Source: a virus
Reading direction: 5' to 3' (one strand)
Virus record (IMG/VR): IMGVR_UViG_3300022591_001066
Span: 1 to 23,026 of that record
Length of the DNA: 23,026 nucleotides
Shown here piece by piece: positions 1 to 7,251 of this stretch. The notes beneath the pieces were generated by a model. That model saw only the letters and a program-made list of their open reading frames with translations. It ran no database searches and was not told where the DNA came from. A program made the position numbers and the translations under genes. Numbering within the stretch: position 1 is the stretch's first letter; each line of letters starts with the position of its first letter.

Positions 1-597
1 GTTACAGCCGCACTCGATGATCTGGCGGTTACGACAGCTAAATTGGCCGATACTGGGGTCACAACTGGAAAGCTTGCCGATTTGGCTGTCACCGGAGCCA
101 AGATCGCAGCAACGACGGTTGCTACTGGAAATCTCGCAGACCTGGGAGTAACGACTGCCAAGCTTGCGGCTAGTGCTGTGACGGCCGCCAAAGTAGCTGC
201 TGGGGCTATTGCTGCGACCGCCATCGCTAACAATGCGGCGGCAACTTGGCCGAAGCTTTCTCCGTTGTTGATGTTGATTATGGCGGTGACGGCGGGGGTG
301 ACTGGAACGGCGGATGATTTTACGATTTTGACAAATGCTCCAACAGCATTGCTGATCGTGGACGGATTTTTTCAAGTTACAGGTGGAGCAAATAGTGGAA
401 ATTCAACTTACAGAGACGCAACTGGAGGCGGCGGCAATGCTCTGAGTAATGCGCTGTCTTGCTCGTCGAATGGCTACAAACGCCTGGCTTTGACTACCGC
501 AATGCAGACTGTAGCTCTTGGTGGGAATATCTACCTTCGACGCGACAACGACAATTTCGCCGGTATGGCAGTTTTGTTTTGCTTGCCAGTCGTCTAG
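1..597 (+). CDS. Fibre-like protein with decapeptide repeats, 3' part only
   Basis: The reading frame is open at the window edge, so the true start lies upstream. The visible part starts with a run of ten-residue repeats of the form V-T-x-x-K-L-A-x-x-x (for example VTTAKLADTG), with seven units at nt 28-237. A roughly 120-residue Gly/Ser/Asn-rich C-terminal domain follows. Repeats of this kind are common in the shafts of trimeric phage fibres, with the terminal domain acting as the tip. Because the gene lies immediately upstream of the capsid gene, a head fibre or capsid-decorating fibre is possible, but a tail fibre cannot be excluded. No enzyme motif is visible. It ends in TAG, and 143 nt separate it from the capsid gene. 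Confidence 0.6.
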   Translation, partial: VTAALDDLAVTTAKLADTGVTTGKLADLAVTGAKIAATTVATGNLADLGVTTAKLAASAVTAAKVAAGAIAATAIANNAAATWPKLSPLLMLIMAVTAGVTGTADDFTILTNAPTALLIVDGFFQVTGGANSGNSTYRDATGGGGNALSNALSCSSNGYKRLALTTAMQTVALGGNIYLRRDNDNFAGMAVLFCLPVV

Positions 598-607
598 TCG
601 ATCGAAG

Positions 608-636
608 TTGAACCCAGAGCGAGTGTAGCGTAAGCT
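608..636 (+). promoter_or_regulatory. Probable promoter of the major capsid gene
   Basis: TTGAAC at 608-613 and TAAGCT at 631-636 are separated by 17 nt, the ideal sigma-70-type spacing. The -10 box fits TANNNT. A transcript would begin near 643 and carry a leader of about 100 nt before the capsid start codon. A second TAAGCT at 712-717 lacks a good -35 partner. The call is inferred from sequence and position. Confidence 0.4.
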
Positions 637-740
637 GAATTCTGTAAACGCTCACCGGCCCCGAACCACGCTCACTCCGGCGGACCAGAAGGGAGGACAA
701 CGGCGGTTAGGTAAGCTCCAACCAAACGGAGTTTCCCGCT

Positions 741-2126
741 ATGTCACTTCTGATTTCAGGTTTTCCGAGCACTGTCAGCGCAATCGTCCAGGATCGCACT
801 CTTGAGCGTGTCTTCCATGACGCGGCCTATCCTCTGCTCCTATGGAGGGGAGAGGCGGTGCCGGAGAAGTGGCAGGCCAACATTGGTGAGCGGCAGACCT
901 TCACCCGCGTTGGGTTGATGGAAGCTGATGTTGATCCAATCGACGCTGGTAATGACCCCACGGTTGGGGAGTACTCGACCGAGCAGTGGCAGGCAGAAGC
1001 CAAGCAGTACGGCAAGACCCGGCCGACGCATCTTCCGACCAGCGCAATCGCCATCGCGCCAACCCTGCTGCGCGACACTCAGCAACTCGGTCTCCATGCT
1101 GGCATGACTATGAACCGGCTGCCCCGCAACCGAATCCTCCAAGCCTACGGAACCGGTGACACGGTGACCACGGCGGCAACCACCTCGGTGACCGTCATTC
1201 CGGTGGCGTCAGTGGCCGGTTTCACGGAGCAAGTCCAGAACGGCCTTTTGATGCCCGTCTCCGTCACCAATCCCATGGTGGTGACGTTCTCGACGGCGGA
1301 GCCCGCCAATACGGTTGTTGGCTTCCAGGTGAATGACCCGCGCCGTCCATTCGGTGCCGGATCGCTCATTCTTGGTGCCGCGACCTCGGGCGCCGTGGCT
1401 GCGCGCGTTGGTGTTCGGGCCGCTACGCGTTCCCCGATCTACCGCGTGGGCGCCGGGGGGACTGTGGACGGAATCACGGCGGCCAACATCGTAACCCTGC
1501 AGGACATCATCAACTGCGTGGCCTACATGCGAAACAACCGTGTTCCGCCGCATGCTGACGGCACCTACCATTGCCACTTGTCTTCGTTCGTGGAAGCGGC
1601 GCTCTTCGGGGACAACGCGGTGCAACGCATGTACCAGTCGATTCCGGACAACGTTCCGTTCCGGGATCTGATCATCGATCGGAAGGTTAGTTGCACGTTC
1701 TATCGCAACACGGAAATGCCGAGCCTGACGACCACGCATCCCTTGTACCGACAGACGGACGCGGGTGGTGCGGGCGGCGCAATCCTCGCGCAGGAGTTTG
1801 GTGCGGAGATCGTCAATGCGAACGGCGTGCCGATTCAGCGCACGATCATCACTGGTGGCGGCGTGCTCGTCGAGAAGTACATCGACGAAAGCCTCTTCAT
1901 CAGTGAGGCTGGCGTGACTGGCAAGATTGGCGAGTTCTCGATCGTCAACGGTGGCGTGGCGGTGATGTTGGACCGCATCCGCTTCATCATGGCTGCCCCT
2001 CTGGATGCCCTGATGCAGACGATCCGCCAGTCCTGGTCTTGGTCTGGCGACTTCCCGACCCCAAGCGACGCGCTCACGGGCGGCCCGGCTCGGTTCAAGC
2101 GCGCACTCGTCATCGAGAGCGCCTAG
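741..2126 (+). CDS. Major capsid protein (HK97-fold, N4 gp56-like)
   Basis: This 461-residue protein is the likely shell subunit of the head. Around residues 262-300 it has a pattern typical of the N4 gp56-type capsid family: a helix, then NNRVPPHADGTYHCHLSS, then a helix containing FGDNAVQRMYQ. The C-terminal third has alternating Gly-rich loops and beta strands ending in a segment like those of HK97-fold coats. Length and the downstream run of head-completion genes agree with this role. The ATG at 741 has a GGAG at 728-731. The gene stands apart from its neighbours, with 143 nt upstream and 87 nt downstream, a promoter-like site before it and a strong hairpin after it, as expected for the most abundant virion protein. 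The family assignment is by recognition only. Confidence 0.72.
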   Translation: MSLLISGFPSTVSAIVQDRTLERVFHDAAYPLLLWRGEAVPEKWQANIGERQTFTRVGLMEADVDPIDAGNDPTVGEYSTEQWQAEAKQYGKTRPTHLPTSAIAIAPTLLRDTQQLGLHAGMTMNRLPRNRILQAYGTGDTVTTAATTSVTVIPVASVAGFTEQVQNGLLMPVSVTNPMVVTFSTAEPANTVVGFQVNDPRRPFGAGSLILGAATSGAVAARVGVRAATRSPIYRVGAGGTVDGITAANIVTLQDIINCVAYMRNNRVPPHADGTYHCHLSSFVEAALFGDNAVQRMYQSIPDNVPFRDLIIDRKVSCTFYRNTEMPSLTTTHPLYRQTDAGGAGGAILAQEFGAEIVNANGVPIQRTIITGGGVLVEKYIDESLFISEAGVTGKIGEFSIVNGGVAVMLDRIRFIMAAPLDALMQTIRQSWSWSGDFPTPSDALTGGPARFKRALVIESA

Positions 2127-2136
2127 TTCAGAAAAG

Positions 2137-2185
2137 CAACGGGGCCCCGGTAGTTCTTGCCCCCTCTGGCTATCGGGGCCCGTTG
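2137..2185 (+). terminator. Strong hairpin after the capsid gene, possible terminator
   Basis: The left arm CAACGGGGCCCCGGTAG (2137-2153) pairs with CTATCGGGGCCCGTTG (2170-2185), with a one-base bulge and a 16-nt loop. The stem is very GC-rich. The usual U-run after the stem is missing, so it may be an attenuator or a 3' end stabiliser rather than a full intrinsic terminator. Confidence 0.5.
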
Positions 2186-2213
2186 TCTAAGCAGGGGGCT
2201 TGTTTGAGGAACC

Positions 2214-2825
2214 ATGGCTGAACCGCATCTGTTAGACGGCGCTCCGAGAGAAGAGCTGGAAGGGCTGCCTTACGACGCACTGAGGGACTACCACGCTCAT
2301 CTTGGTGGGCGCGGGAGCCCCAAGAAAGTGGTTCTGATTGACCAAATCTTGGAGCTACGACAAGGGGAGCTCAATGGACGGGCAGCGATCGAATCGGCAA
2401 TCGAAGCCAATGGAGTGCCCGACGAAGACGAAGCGGAGCCCCAGGTCATCTCACCCGAGGCCGCGAGGAAGTTCAGTAGTGCCACCGACGACGCGATCCG
2501 TGAATGGCTCGTTCGTCGTCCCGACGCGCGGCAGTGTCTCATCGACTACGCGCGGGACGAGCTTTCTCGCCGCGCGCAAGAGAAGCAACGACGCGCCGAG
2601 ACGGAAGCCCTCAAGTCTCCCGGGCCCCCACAATACGTGGTGACCAAGGGCGGCCGCATCGCCATGGGCGGGATGTTCTATCAGGTGCCAGTCGGTTCTG
2701 TGATCACGGAGGCGACGCATGATTTTGAACTTCTGCGTTCACAGGGCATTGAGGCAGAAAGAGTCAGGGCAACTCACACTGAGTTCGATCAACTTGGAAG
2801 AGCTGTTACCAAAGTCGATCTGTAG
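2214..2825 (+). CDS. Head-completion protein with SAP/HeH-like N-terminus (putative)
   Basis: The protein has 203 residues. Residues about 15-50 (LEGLPYDALRDYHAHLGG followed by KKVVLIDQILELR) look like a small helix-extended-helix fold of the SAP/HeH/Rho-N type, which binds nucleic acid. The middle is acidic, then charged and helical. Residues about 153-186 (GGMFYQVPVGSVITEATHDF) form a short beta-rich module, with a central Gly-Val-Pro turn, of a kind I recall from small proteins encoded just after phage capsid genes. The start is supported by GAGGA at 2206-2210. The place between the capsid and neck genes suggests a role in head completion or the DNA-filled neck. The exact function is not recognised. 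Confidence 0.45.
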   Translation: MAEPHLLDGAPREELEGLPYDALRDYHAHLGGRGSPKKVVLIDQILELRQGELNGRAAIESAIEANGVPDEDEAEPQVISPEAARKFSSATDDAIREWLVRRPDARQCLIDYARDELSRRAQEKQRRAETEALKSPGPPQYVVTKGGRIAMGGMFYQVPVGSVITEATHDFELLRSQGIEAERVRATHTEFDQLGRAVTKVDL

Positions 2826-2827
2826 TC

Positions 2828-3235
2828 ATGGCCTTCACGCCGCACCAACAGGCACGAATCAAGCACTTCTTGAAGTATCCCGCGTGGGAATCGATGACCA
2901 ACGGGATCTTCCTGGGGGTGCCCGAAGGTGCGCAGGCGATGTATCTCGTCGAGCAGAGCTTCCGACGATTGGCCGCGGAGGGCGAGGAATCCGTCATCGA
3001 AGACCTTGATGAGTGCGAGCGTGTGGAGTGCCAGATCAAGGACGCGCGCAAGCGGCTCAAGGCCAAGAAGCTTGGGGACATGGTGGTGAACCCCGACGAG
3101 CTTCGCGATCTGAAGGTGGAACTCGAGGAGTGGCGCCAACGGCTTTCTGACGATCTTGGTGCCCCCATCAATCCCTACACCCTGCAAAACCCCAATGGCG
3201 GTGCGGGTGGCATCAACGCCCGAGTGGTTGGCTAG
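2828..3235 (+). CDS. Small helical protein of the head-neck region, unknown function
   Basis: The protein has 135 residues. It starts 2 nt after the previous stop (TAGTCATG), so it is probably translationally coupled. It is mostly alpha-helical and highly charged, with a long amphipathic stretch at residues about 55-110 (ERVECQIKDARKRLKAKK, then LRDLKVELEEWRQRL) that could form a coiled coil. A Gly/Asn-rich tail follows. I recognise no catalytic motif. Size, helicity and gene order fit a head-tail connector or adaptor, but this is inference from position. Confidence 0.4.
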   Translation: MAFTPHQQARIKHFLKYPAWESMTNGIFLGVPEGAQAMYLVEQSFRRLAAEGEESVIEDLDECERVECQIKDARKRLKAKKLGDMVVNPDELRDLKVELEEWRQRLSDDLGAPINPYTLQNPNGGAGGINARVVG

Positions 3236-3236
3236 G

Positions 3237-3335
3237 ATGGCAGATCCGAGCCAGAACCCGCGGGACCCGACCCCAAACACCGATCGGCGCCTCGCGCCAA
3301 TCGAGGATCGTGTCGTCTGCGGGCAGTCCATGTAG
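3237..3335 (+). CDS. 32-codon ORF in frame with the next gene and ended by an amber codon
   Basis: ATG at 3237 follows the preceding TAG by one base. The ORF runs 32 codons with G/C-rich third positions (24 of the 31 codons after the start) and stops at TAG 3333-3335. The next gene continues in exactly the same frame, with its GTG at 3345. This could be a short coupled peptide, the detached N-terminus of a once 209-residue protein, or coincidence. The TAG also forms the first bases of the promoter-like box TAGCCT used to explain the GTG start. I have no family match. Confidence 0.25.
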   Translation: MADPSQNPRDPTPNTDRRLAPIEDRVVCGQSM

Positions 3336-3338
3336 CCT
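3333..3338 (+). promoter_or_regulatory. TANNNT -10 box placed for a leaderless start at GTG 3345
   Basis: TAGCCT at 3333-3338 is followed by exactly 6 nt and then GTG. A weak -35 candidate, GTGTCG at 3310-3315, lies 17 nt upstream. No Shine-Dalgarno sequence precedes the GTG. The same 6-nt spacing recurs before the genes at 13507, 19430 and 22468. Confidence 0.4.
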
Positions 3339-3344
3339 TCGCTC

Positions 3345-3866
3345 GTGGATGAGCTGGGCGAGGTTGCCGACGATCTTCGCCAGCTAATGACGGACTTTGG
3401 AGCGCGGCCGTACCGCATGTTCTCGGTGATCGTGTCGTGGGACGGGGGTGAGGTTGGGAGAGGAACTCAGCGGATTCTTCGAGAAACCGAGCTACTTCCA
3501 ACTCCCTACATCGACATGTCGGTGCTCCGCTACAACGTGGTGTCAGGCGGACGCAGCGATAGCGGCTCAACCAAGGTTCTTGAAATCTCGCCGCGCTACA
3601 CCGAGTTTGAACTCGAGGAGATGTTCCCACGAGAACTCGCGCTTCACGAGCAAGCCTTCCTCGAAGTGCGCATGGATGGGCGTGATGGGGCGAAGCCGCT
3701 TCGGCACCGCTTCGCCGTTGTTGGTCTTCCGGCGCGGGACGCCACCGGTTTTCAGTTCACGATGGCCGTCTCGATCCAGTTCGAAGAGCGCACTCCTGAC
3801 GGATTCCTGAGCGAGCGAGTCAAGACGGAAGACGTCAACCCTCTTACCTTGGGGATGCCCCAATGA
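3345..3866 (+). CDS. Neck/head-tail joining region protein, unknown function
   Basis: The protein has 173 residues from a GTG start; an in-frame stop lies 9 nt upstream, so no longer version is possible without reading through TAG. The sequence begins with a short helix (ELGEVADDLRQLM). It then becomes beta-rich, with a segment FSVIVSWDGGEVGRGT and a following LLPTPYID that I associate with small myophage structural proteins between capsid and tail genes. No enzyme motif is visible. It overlaps the next gene by 4 nt (ATGA), which implies coupled translation and shared assembly. A neck or head-tail joining role is inferred from position only. Confidence 0.42.
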   Translation: MDELGEVADDLRQLMTDFGARPYRMFSVIVSWDGGEVGRGTQRILRETELLPTPYIDMSVLRYNVVSGGRSDSGSTKVLEISPRYTEFELEEMFPRELALHEQAFLEVRMDGRDGAKPLRHRFAVVGLPARDATGFQFTMAVSIQFEERTPDGFLSERVKTEDVNPLTLGMPQ

Positions 3867-4474
3867 CGCGCACCATTTCCGTGCGGGACTTCATGGGGCT
3901 CGTCAAGAGCTTGCCGCCACAGATTGAGGCCGCGGCCGTCAAGGGTATCCGTTCGGCAGGGCTTCGCGGTGTCGGGGAAGTCGTTCGGCAGATCGATCAC
4001 GCCGAACCCTACCCAGCTGTCGACACGGGGGCGATGCGCCAGGCGGTTCTTTCTGAGCCGATTGTAGGCGGCGCCATGCTGAGCGTGGGCACTCCGGAGG
4101 CGCCTTGGATGGAGTTCGGGACACGCCCGCACATGCCCCCTCTTGGCCCGATTCTGACGTGGGTACAGCGGAAGTTCGGGCTGGCGACGCAGCGCAGAGG
4201 CAAGCGAGCGCAAGGGAAGCGTGGCTCCAAGGAACGAAAGCAGGGGCCCGCCATTCCGAAGCACATCCGGGCGGCACGGCGCTTCGATCGCGCCAGCAAG
4301 ATGCAGAATGACGCGGCGCAGGCCTACTTGATCGCGAACAAGGTGCGCTGGAAGATCTTCCGGTACGGAACTGCCCCACGCGGTTACTTCGCCAAGGCAA
4401 TGGTCACGATCCGTTCGAAGTACATGCCACAGGAAATCCGGCACGAATTGAAAGCCCTCGAAAGGCGGCTGTGA
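3863..4474 (+). CDS. HK97 gp10-like neck/tail-completion protein
   Basis: The protein has 203 residues. Residues about 50-105 show the pattern of the HK97-gp10 / virion-morphogenesis group: a helix, then AVDTGAMRQAV, then a strand with a Val/Gly-Thr turn, then PWMEFGTRPHMPP and a tryptophan-containing helix. Proteins of this group join the tail to the head connector or finish the tail end. The region about 110-150 is strongly basic (many Lys and Arg) and longer than in compact members, and may contact DNA or a partner. The start overlaps the previous stop as ATGA. The family assignment is by motif recognition without a search. Confidence 0.62.
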   Translation: MTRTISVRDFMGLVKSLPPQIEAAAVKGIRSAGLRGVGEVVRQIDHAEPYPAVDTGAMRQAVLSEPIVGGAMLSVGTPEAPWMEFGTRPHMPPLGPILTWVQRKFGLATQRRGKRAQGKRGSKERKQGPAIPKHIRAARRFDRASKMQNDAAQAYLIANKVRWKIFRYGTAPRGYFAKAMVTIRSKYMPQEIRHELKALERRL

Positions 4475-4475
4475 A

Positions 4476-4613
4476 ATGGCACTCAAGATCGATCCAAAGA
4501 AACTCAAGATGGGTGAGGCGAAGCCGAAGGGTAAGGCGAAGGCTGGCGCGGTAGCGCTTCCGAAGCCCAAGGCAACGAGCATCGATCCCAAGAAGATCAA
4601 GGGACTCAAGTAG
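4476..4613 (+). CDS. 45-residue lysine-rich protein with a duplicated IDPKK motif
   Basis: ATG at 4476 follows the upstream TGA by one base, and the next gene starts 2 nt after this TAG. The 45 residues contain 15 lysines. The two ends carry the same motif, KIDPKKLK at residues 4-11 and SIDPKKIK at 35-42, joined by a Lys/Ala/Gly/Pro linker. There is no transmembrane segment. The tight packing and the internal repeat argue that it is expressed. A small basic protein here might bind packaged DNA or act as a two-headed linker between identical subunits. No known family is recognised. Confidence 0.55.
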   Translation: MALKIDPKKLKMGEAKPKGKAKAGAVALPKPKATSIDPKKIKGLK

Positions 4614-4615
4614 GT

Positions 4616-5320
4616 ATGCCGGTTGGCGCGCTTCTCCAGGCCGATGTCGGGGCACGACGCATGCCTCTGGCCATTCCGCGCCTCATGGAACCGCGTGATG
4701 CGGCCGCCATTGCCTTGTGCAAGTACCTCGAAGCCGCGGTGTGGACGGTCCGAGCGAAGGACAGTACCAAGCAGACCAAGTTCAAGCTGAACTACTGCAA
4801 TCCGGAGTGGCCCAACGAGGATGACGAGATCAACTACCCTTGCGCAGCGGTCACGGTGATCGCCGAAGAACGCGATGCCCACAACTTCGTTCCAACGATC
4901 ATCGAGGATAGCTGGAACAAATACGCTGCAAATTCAGTGCTTTGGAAGACGAGCGAGCGGGATATTCTCTTCCAGGTCGACTTCTGGGTAACCAACAAAC
5001 CTGAGCGTCAGGCCATTGCCGCTGGTCTCGATGAGTACTTCTGTCCAACCGAGATTCGCTACGGAGCGATGATCGAGGGGCCGAGTGAGTACTGGTCACA
5101 ACCGGTGCGGTTTGTGCTCGACTCCGCCCGAGGAACCGAGCGCCTGGATAACTCGGCGATGGTTTTCGGACGCGACCGACGATTGCTTGCTAGAATACGA
5201 GCGAGCATTGACGATTTGCAGCTTCATGTGGCAATGCCACTCGACCCGCGAATTTCGATGTCAGTAGACGATGCCCCACCAGAGATTGTTTTTCCAAGAT
5301 CAACGGAGCCAAGACCATGA
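4616..5320 (+). CDS. Putative tail terminator/tail-completion protein
   Basis: The protein has 234 residues, starts 2 nt after the small basic gene, and overlaps the following fibre gene by ATGA. An N-terminal helix (DAAAIALCKYLEAAVW) is followed by several strands. These include a segment describing INYPCAAVTVIAEE and a strand-rich middle with LFQVDFWVTNKPERQAIAAG and a helix. This resembles the alpha/beta layout of tail terminators and T4 gp15-like completion proteins, which cap the tail tube and sheath and dock to the neck. The order gp10-like gene, this gene, then tail genes supports such a role. The evidence is fold-level and positional. Confidence 0.4.
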   Translation: MPVGALLQADVGARRMPLAIPRLMEPRDAAAIALCKYLEAAVWTVRAKDSTKQTKFKLNYCNPEWPNEDDEINYPCAAVTVIAEERDAHNFVPTIIEDSWNKYAANSVLWKTSERDILFQVDFWVTNKPERQAIAAGLDEYFCPTEIRYGAMIEGPSEYWSQPVRFVLDSARGTERLDNSAMVFGRDRRLLARIRASIDDLQLHVAMPLDPRISMSVDDAPPEIVFPRSTEPRP

Positions 5321-6876
5321 CGCAACGTGAACGCACTCCAACCCAAATCCAGTCGGACATCGAAATCGTTCGCAACGAGATTGGGAGTGGCGCCAACTCT
5401 GCTGCAAGGATTGCTCAGTTGGTGGAAGACATCTCGAACAATGGGCAGCCGGCTTCCAATACTGCCTATCTTGCTCAGACCGCTTGGTTCCTGTCGTCCA
5501 CCGGAAATGACACAGCTGACGGCCAACAGGCGTCGCCACTGATGACCGTGAAACAACTCAACCGGCGCATCTGGTGCACAGCGGGACAGCTTGCCGCGGT
5601 AACGACAATCACCTTTGCTGGGAATCATCCTGGTGGCGCCCTGACGGTTCAAGTCGCCCCCAACAGTCCGTTGGTGCTGACCGGAACCCCGACTGTGCTT
5701 GCCACGGACACTTGTGGCACCTACACGAACGCATCGAGTGGAACCAATCGGTACGTGCTTCTGACGGGGACGACGATCACGGACTGGACCCCCTACGTTG
5801 GAAAGCGCTTGCGGATCACGGTGGGTACTTACGCCGGGGCCGTAAGTTGGGTGATGGCGGTCACTCCCTTCGGTTTGGGTGTCGCCACGGCTAAGATTAC
5901 AGTGCCGACGCAAGAGCCAACTGCGCTCAACGGTTGGGTGGTTACTGGAAATACGGTCTTGTCCAGCGGCAACACCGTTGTTGTTGAATCGCTTCCGGTT
6001 ATTGATCAACAGCTTGTTGATGTGCTCTCGTCGAATGACGACACGCTGCTGGCCGCGGCGGTTCCTTCTTTGGTGGTCAAGAACCTGACGTTGACCAAGT
6101 GGTCGCATCGTGTGTCCGGTGGGCTTTCCAGTGCGATGTTCTGGGGCTGCAAGACCGGAGCGCTCAGCTGCCCAGGGGCTACGCAAGAAACCCTGCTTTT
6201 CGTCGGCTGCTTGTTGAGTAGTCCCTCTTCAAAGCTCGTGGGGGCCAGCTACTATCATTGTGGCGTATTGAAACCGAGTGGCTCTGGGCTTTCGCAGTAC
6301 CAACTGTCCACTCTAGCAGATTTCAACCACATGACATTCGAGGGGGTCGGTTTATTGGTGAAGGGCGCCCAAGCAACTTTCACCAACTTGAACATCGACA
6401 ACGCTTCCGGGACTGGTCTCGAGGTTGGATCTGGAGGAAGGTTCATCGCAACCAACACGGGGCTAAGCGGCCAAGGAAATAATGGTTTTGGTGTCTCGGT
6501 AGAGAAAATTTCTGGCTACTTGGAGATCTGGAGTTCAGGGACGTCAATCACGGGAACTAGTGGCGCTTGGGCTTTCAGTTTCGTTTTGGCGATGGCGTGG
6601 ACTGATGCGCCGCGGTGTTACGGGCGAGGAAGAACTTCGGCACAAGCGCTCTCGTCGGGAATCGCTTCATTTACCATTCCAGATCTTCCGCCAACCGCGA
6701 ACTTCAGCCCGGCGTACGCGGTTCCCAAGTCAGGTGTAACCGGCGTGCTTTACCCAGCCAATGCGGCAACATCGACGGTTGAGGTGCGCTCCTCTGACCT
6801 AACCGACAGCACTTCGACGGTGACGATTGGCTGGGAATCTGGGCAAAATGGAATGGTGGCGAAGCACGCCACCTAA
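5317..6876 (+). CDS. Tail fibre/spike with beta-helix features
   Basis: The protein has 519 residues. Residues about 10-46 form a helical module (IVRNEIGSGANSAARIAQLV) shared with the next gene and probably an attachment or trimerisation piece. Residues about 57-80 (WFLSSTGNDTADGQQASPLM) match the typical entry to phage right-handed beta-helix spikes, where a Gly-Asn-Asp-x-x-Asp-Gly motif precedes the helix. The body is rich in short Val/Thr/Asn/Gly strands with regular turns, including a rung-like part around residues 330-400. The C-terminus is beta-rich and could be the receptor-binding tip. I see no clear catalytic residues, so depolymerase activity is only possible. The first codon overlaps the previous stop. 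Confidence 0.6.
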   Translation: MTQRERTPTQIQSDIEIVRNEIGSGANSAARIAQLVEDISNNGQPASNTAYLAQTAWFLSSTGNDTADGQQASPLMTVKQLNRRIWCTAGQLAAVTTITFAGNHPGGALTVQVAPNSPLVLTGTPTVLATDTCGTYTNASSGTNRYVLLTGTTITDWTPYVGKRLRITVGTYAGAVSWVMAVTPFGLGVATAKITVPTQEPTALNGWVVTGNTVLSSGNTVVVESLPVIDQQLVDVLSSNDDTLLAAAVPSLVVKNLTLTKWSHRVSGGLSSAMFWGCKTGALSCPGATQETLLFVGCLLSSPSSKLVGASYYHCGVLKPSGSGLSQYQLSTLADFNHMTFEGVGLLVKGAQATFTNLNIDNASGTGLEVGSGGRFIATNTGLSGQGNNGFGVSVEKISGYLEIWSSGTSITGTSGAWAFSFVLAMAWTDAPRCYGRGRTSAQALSSGIASFTIPDLPPTANFSPAYAVPKSGVTGVLYPANAATSTVEVRSSDLTDSTSTVTIGWESGQNGMVAKHAT

Positions 6877-6888
6877 CAGAGAGGAAGC

Positions 6889-7251
6889 ATGACCTATCGA
6901 GTCTCAGCAGACGTTCTCGCGGAGATCGCGGCCGTTCGCGGCGAGTTCGAGGGAGGGAAGAACTCCAAGGAGCGCATCGCTCAACTTCTTGAAGATCTCT
7001 TGAGCAATGCGCGCCCAATCACCGGAACAGTCGATTTGTCAAATCCAGACGCTTCGGACGTGAACATCCCGGGGATGCCGGACGGCGTGCTGATCTCGGC
7101 CTGCTACGTGAGGGCGCAGCCGATGGCCACAGGTACCCCATTCATTCGACGATATCCGGGATACCCATCTTACCTAACGTTGTTTTCGGTGTTGTCTACA
7201 GATCCGTACGACAAAACTAGCATTTTGGGCTGGGAAGTGAGGCTTCCGTGA
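6889..7251 (+). CDS. Short protein sharing the fibre N-terminal module
   Basis: The protein has 120 residues and is preceded by GAGGAAG. Residues about 8-45 (LAEIAAVRGEFEGG, then NSKERIAQLLEDLLSN) align with residues about 11-46 of the upstream fibre, keeping the V-R, E, N-S, R-I-A-Q-L and E-D spacing. The remaining 75 residues are Pro/Tyr-rich and probably beta, and are not recognised. Its stop overlaps the GTG start of the first peptidase by 4 nt (GTGA), so the two are likely made together. It may be an adaptor fixing the peptidase to the same place on the tail as the fibre. Confidence 0.55.
   Translation: MTYRVSADVLAEIAAVRGEFEGGKNSKERIAQLLEDLLSNARPITGTVDLSNPDASDVNIPGMPDGVLISACYVRAQPMATGTPFIRRYPGYPSYLTLFSVLSTDPYDKTSILGWEVRLP

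Noticed and set aside
28-237. CRISPR-like array
   Set aside because: The 30-nt period has no spacers, the units are degenerate and in frame, and they encode a protein repeat.
3237-3866. Genome-wide reassignment of TAG as a sense codon
   Set aside because: TAG ends several well-supported genes here (capsid gene at 2126, 3235, 8540, 9824, 16754), so it works as a stop.
3752-4882. 376-codon open frame on the minus strand
   Set aside because: It lies opposite four well-supported plus-strand genes, has no ribosome binding site, and its composition follows from the opposite strand's codon bias.
5224-6186. 320-codon open frame on the minus strand opposite the fibre gene
   Set aside because: It is rich in Arg, Gly, His and Ser as expected from a reverse reading, and no domain pattern is seen. 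The plus-strand fibre frame is convincing.
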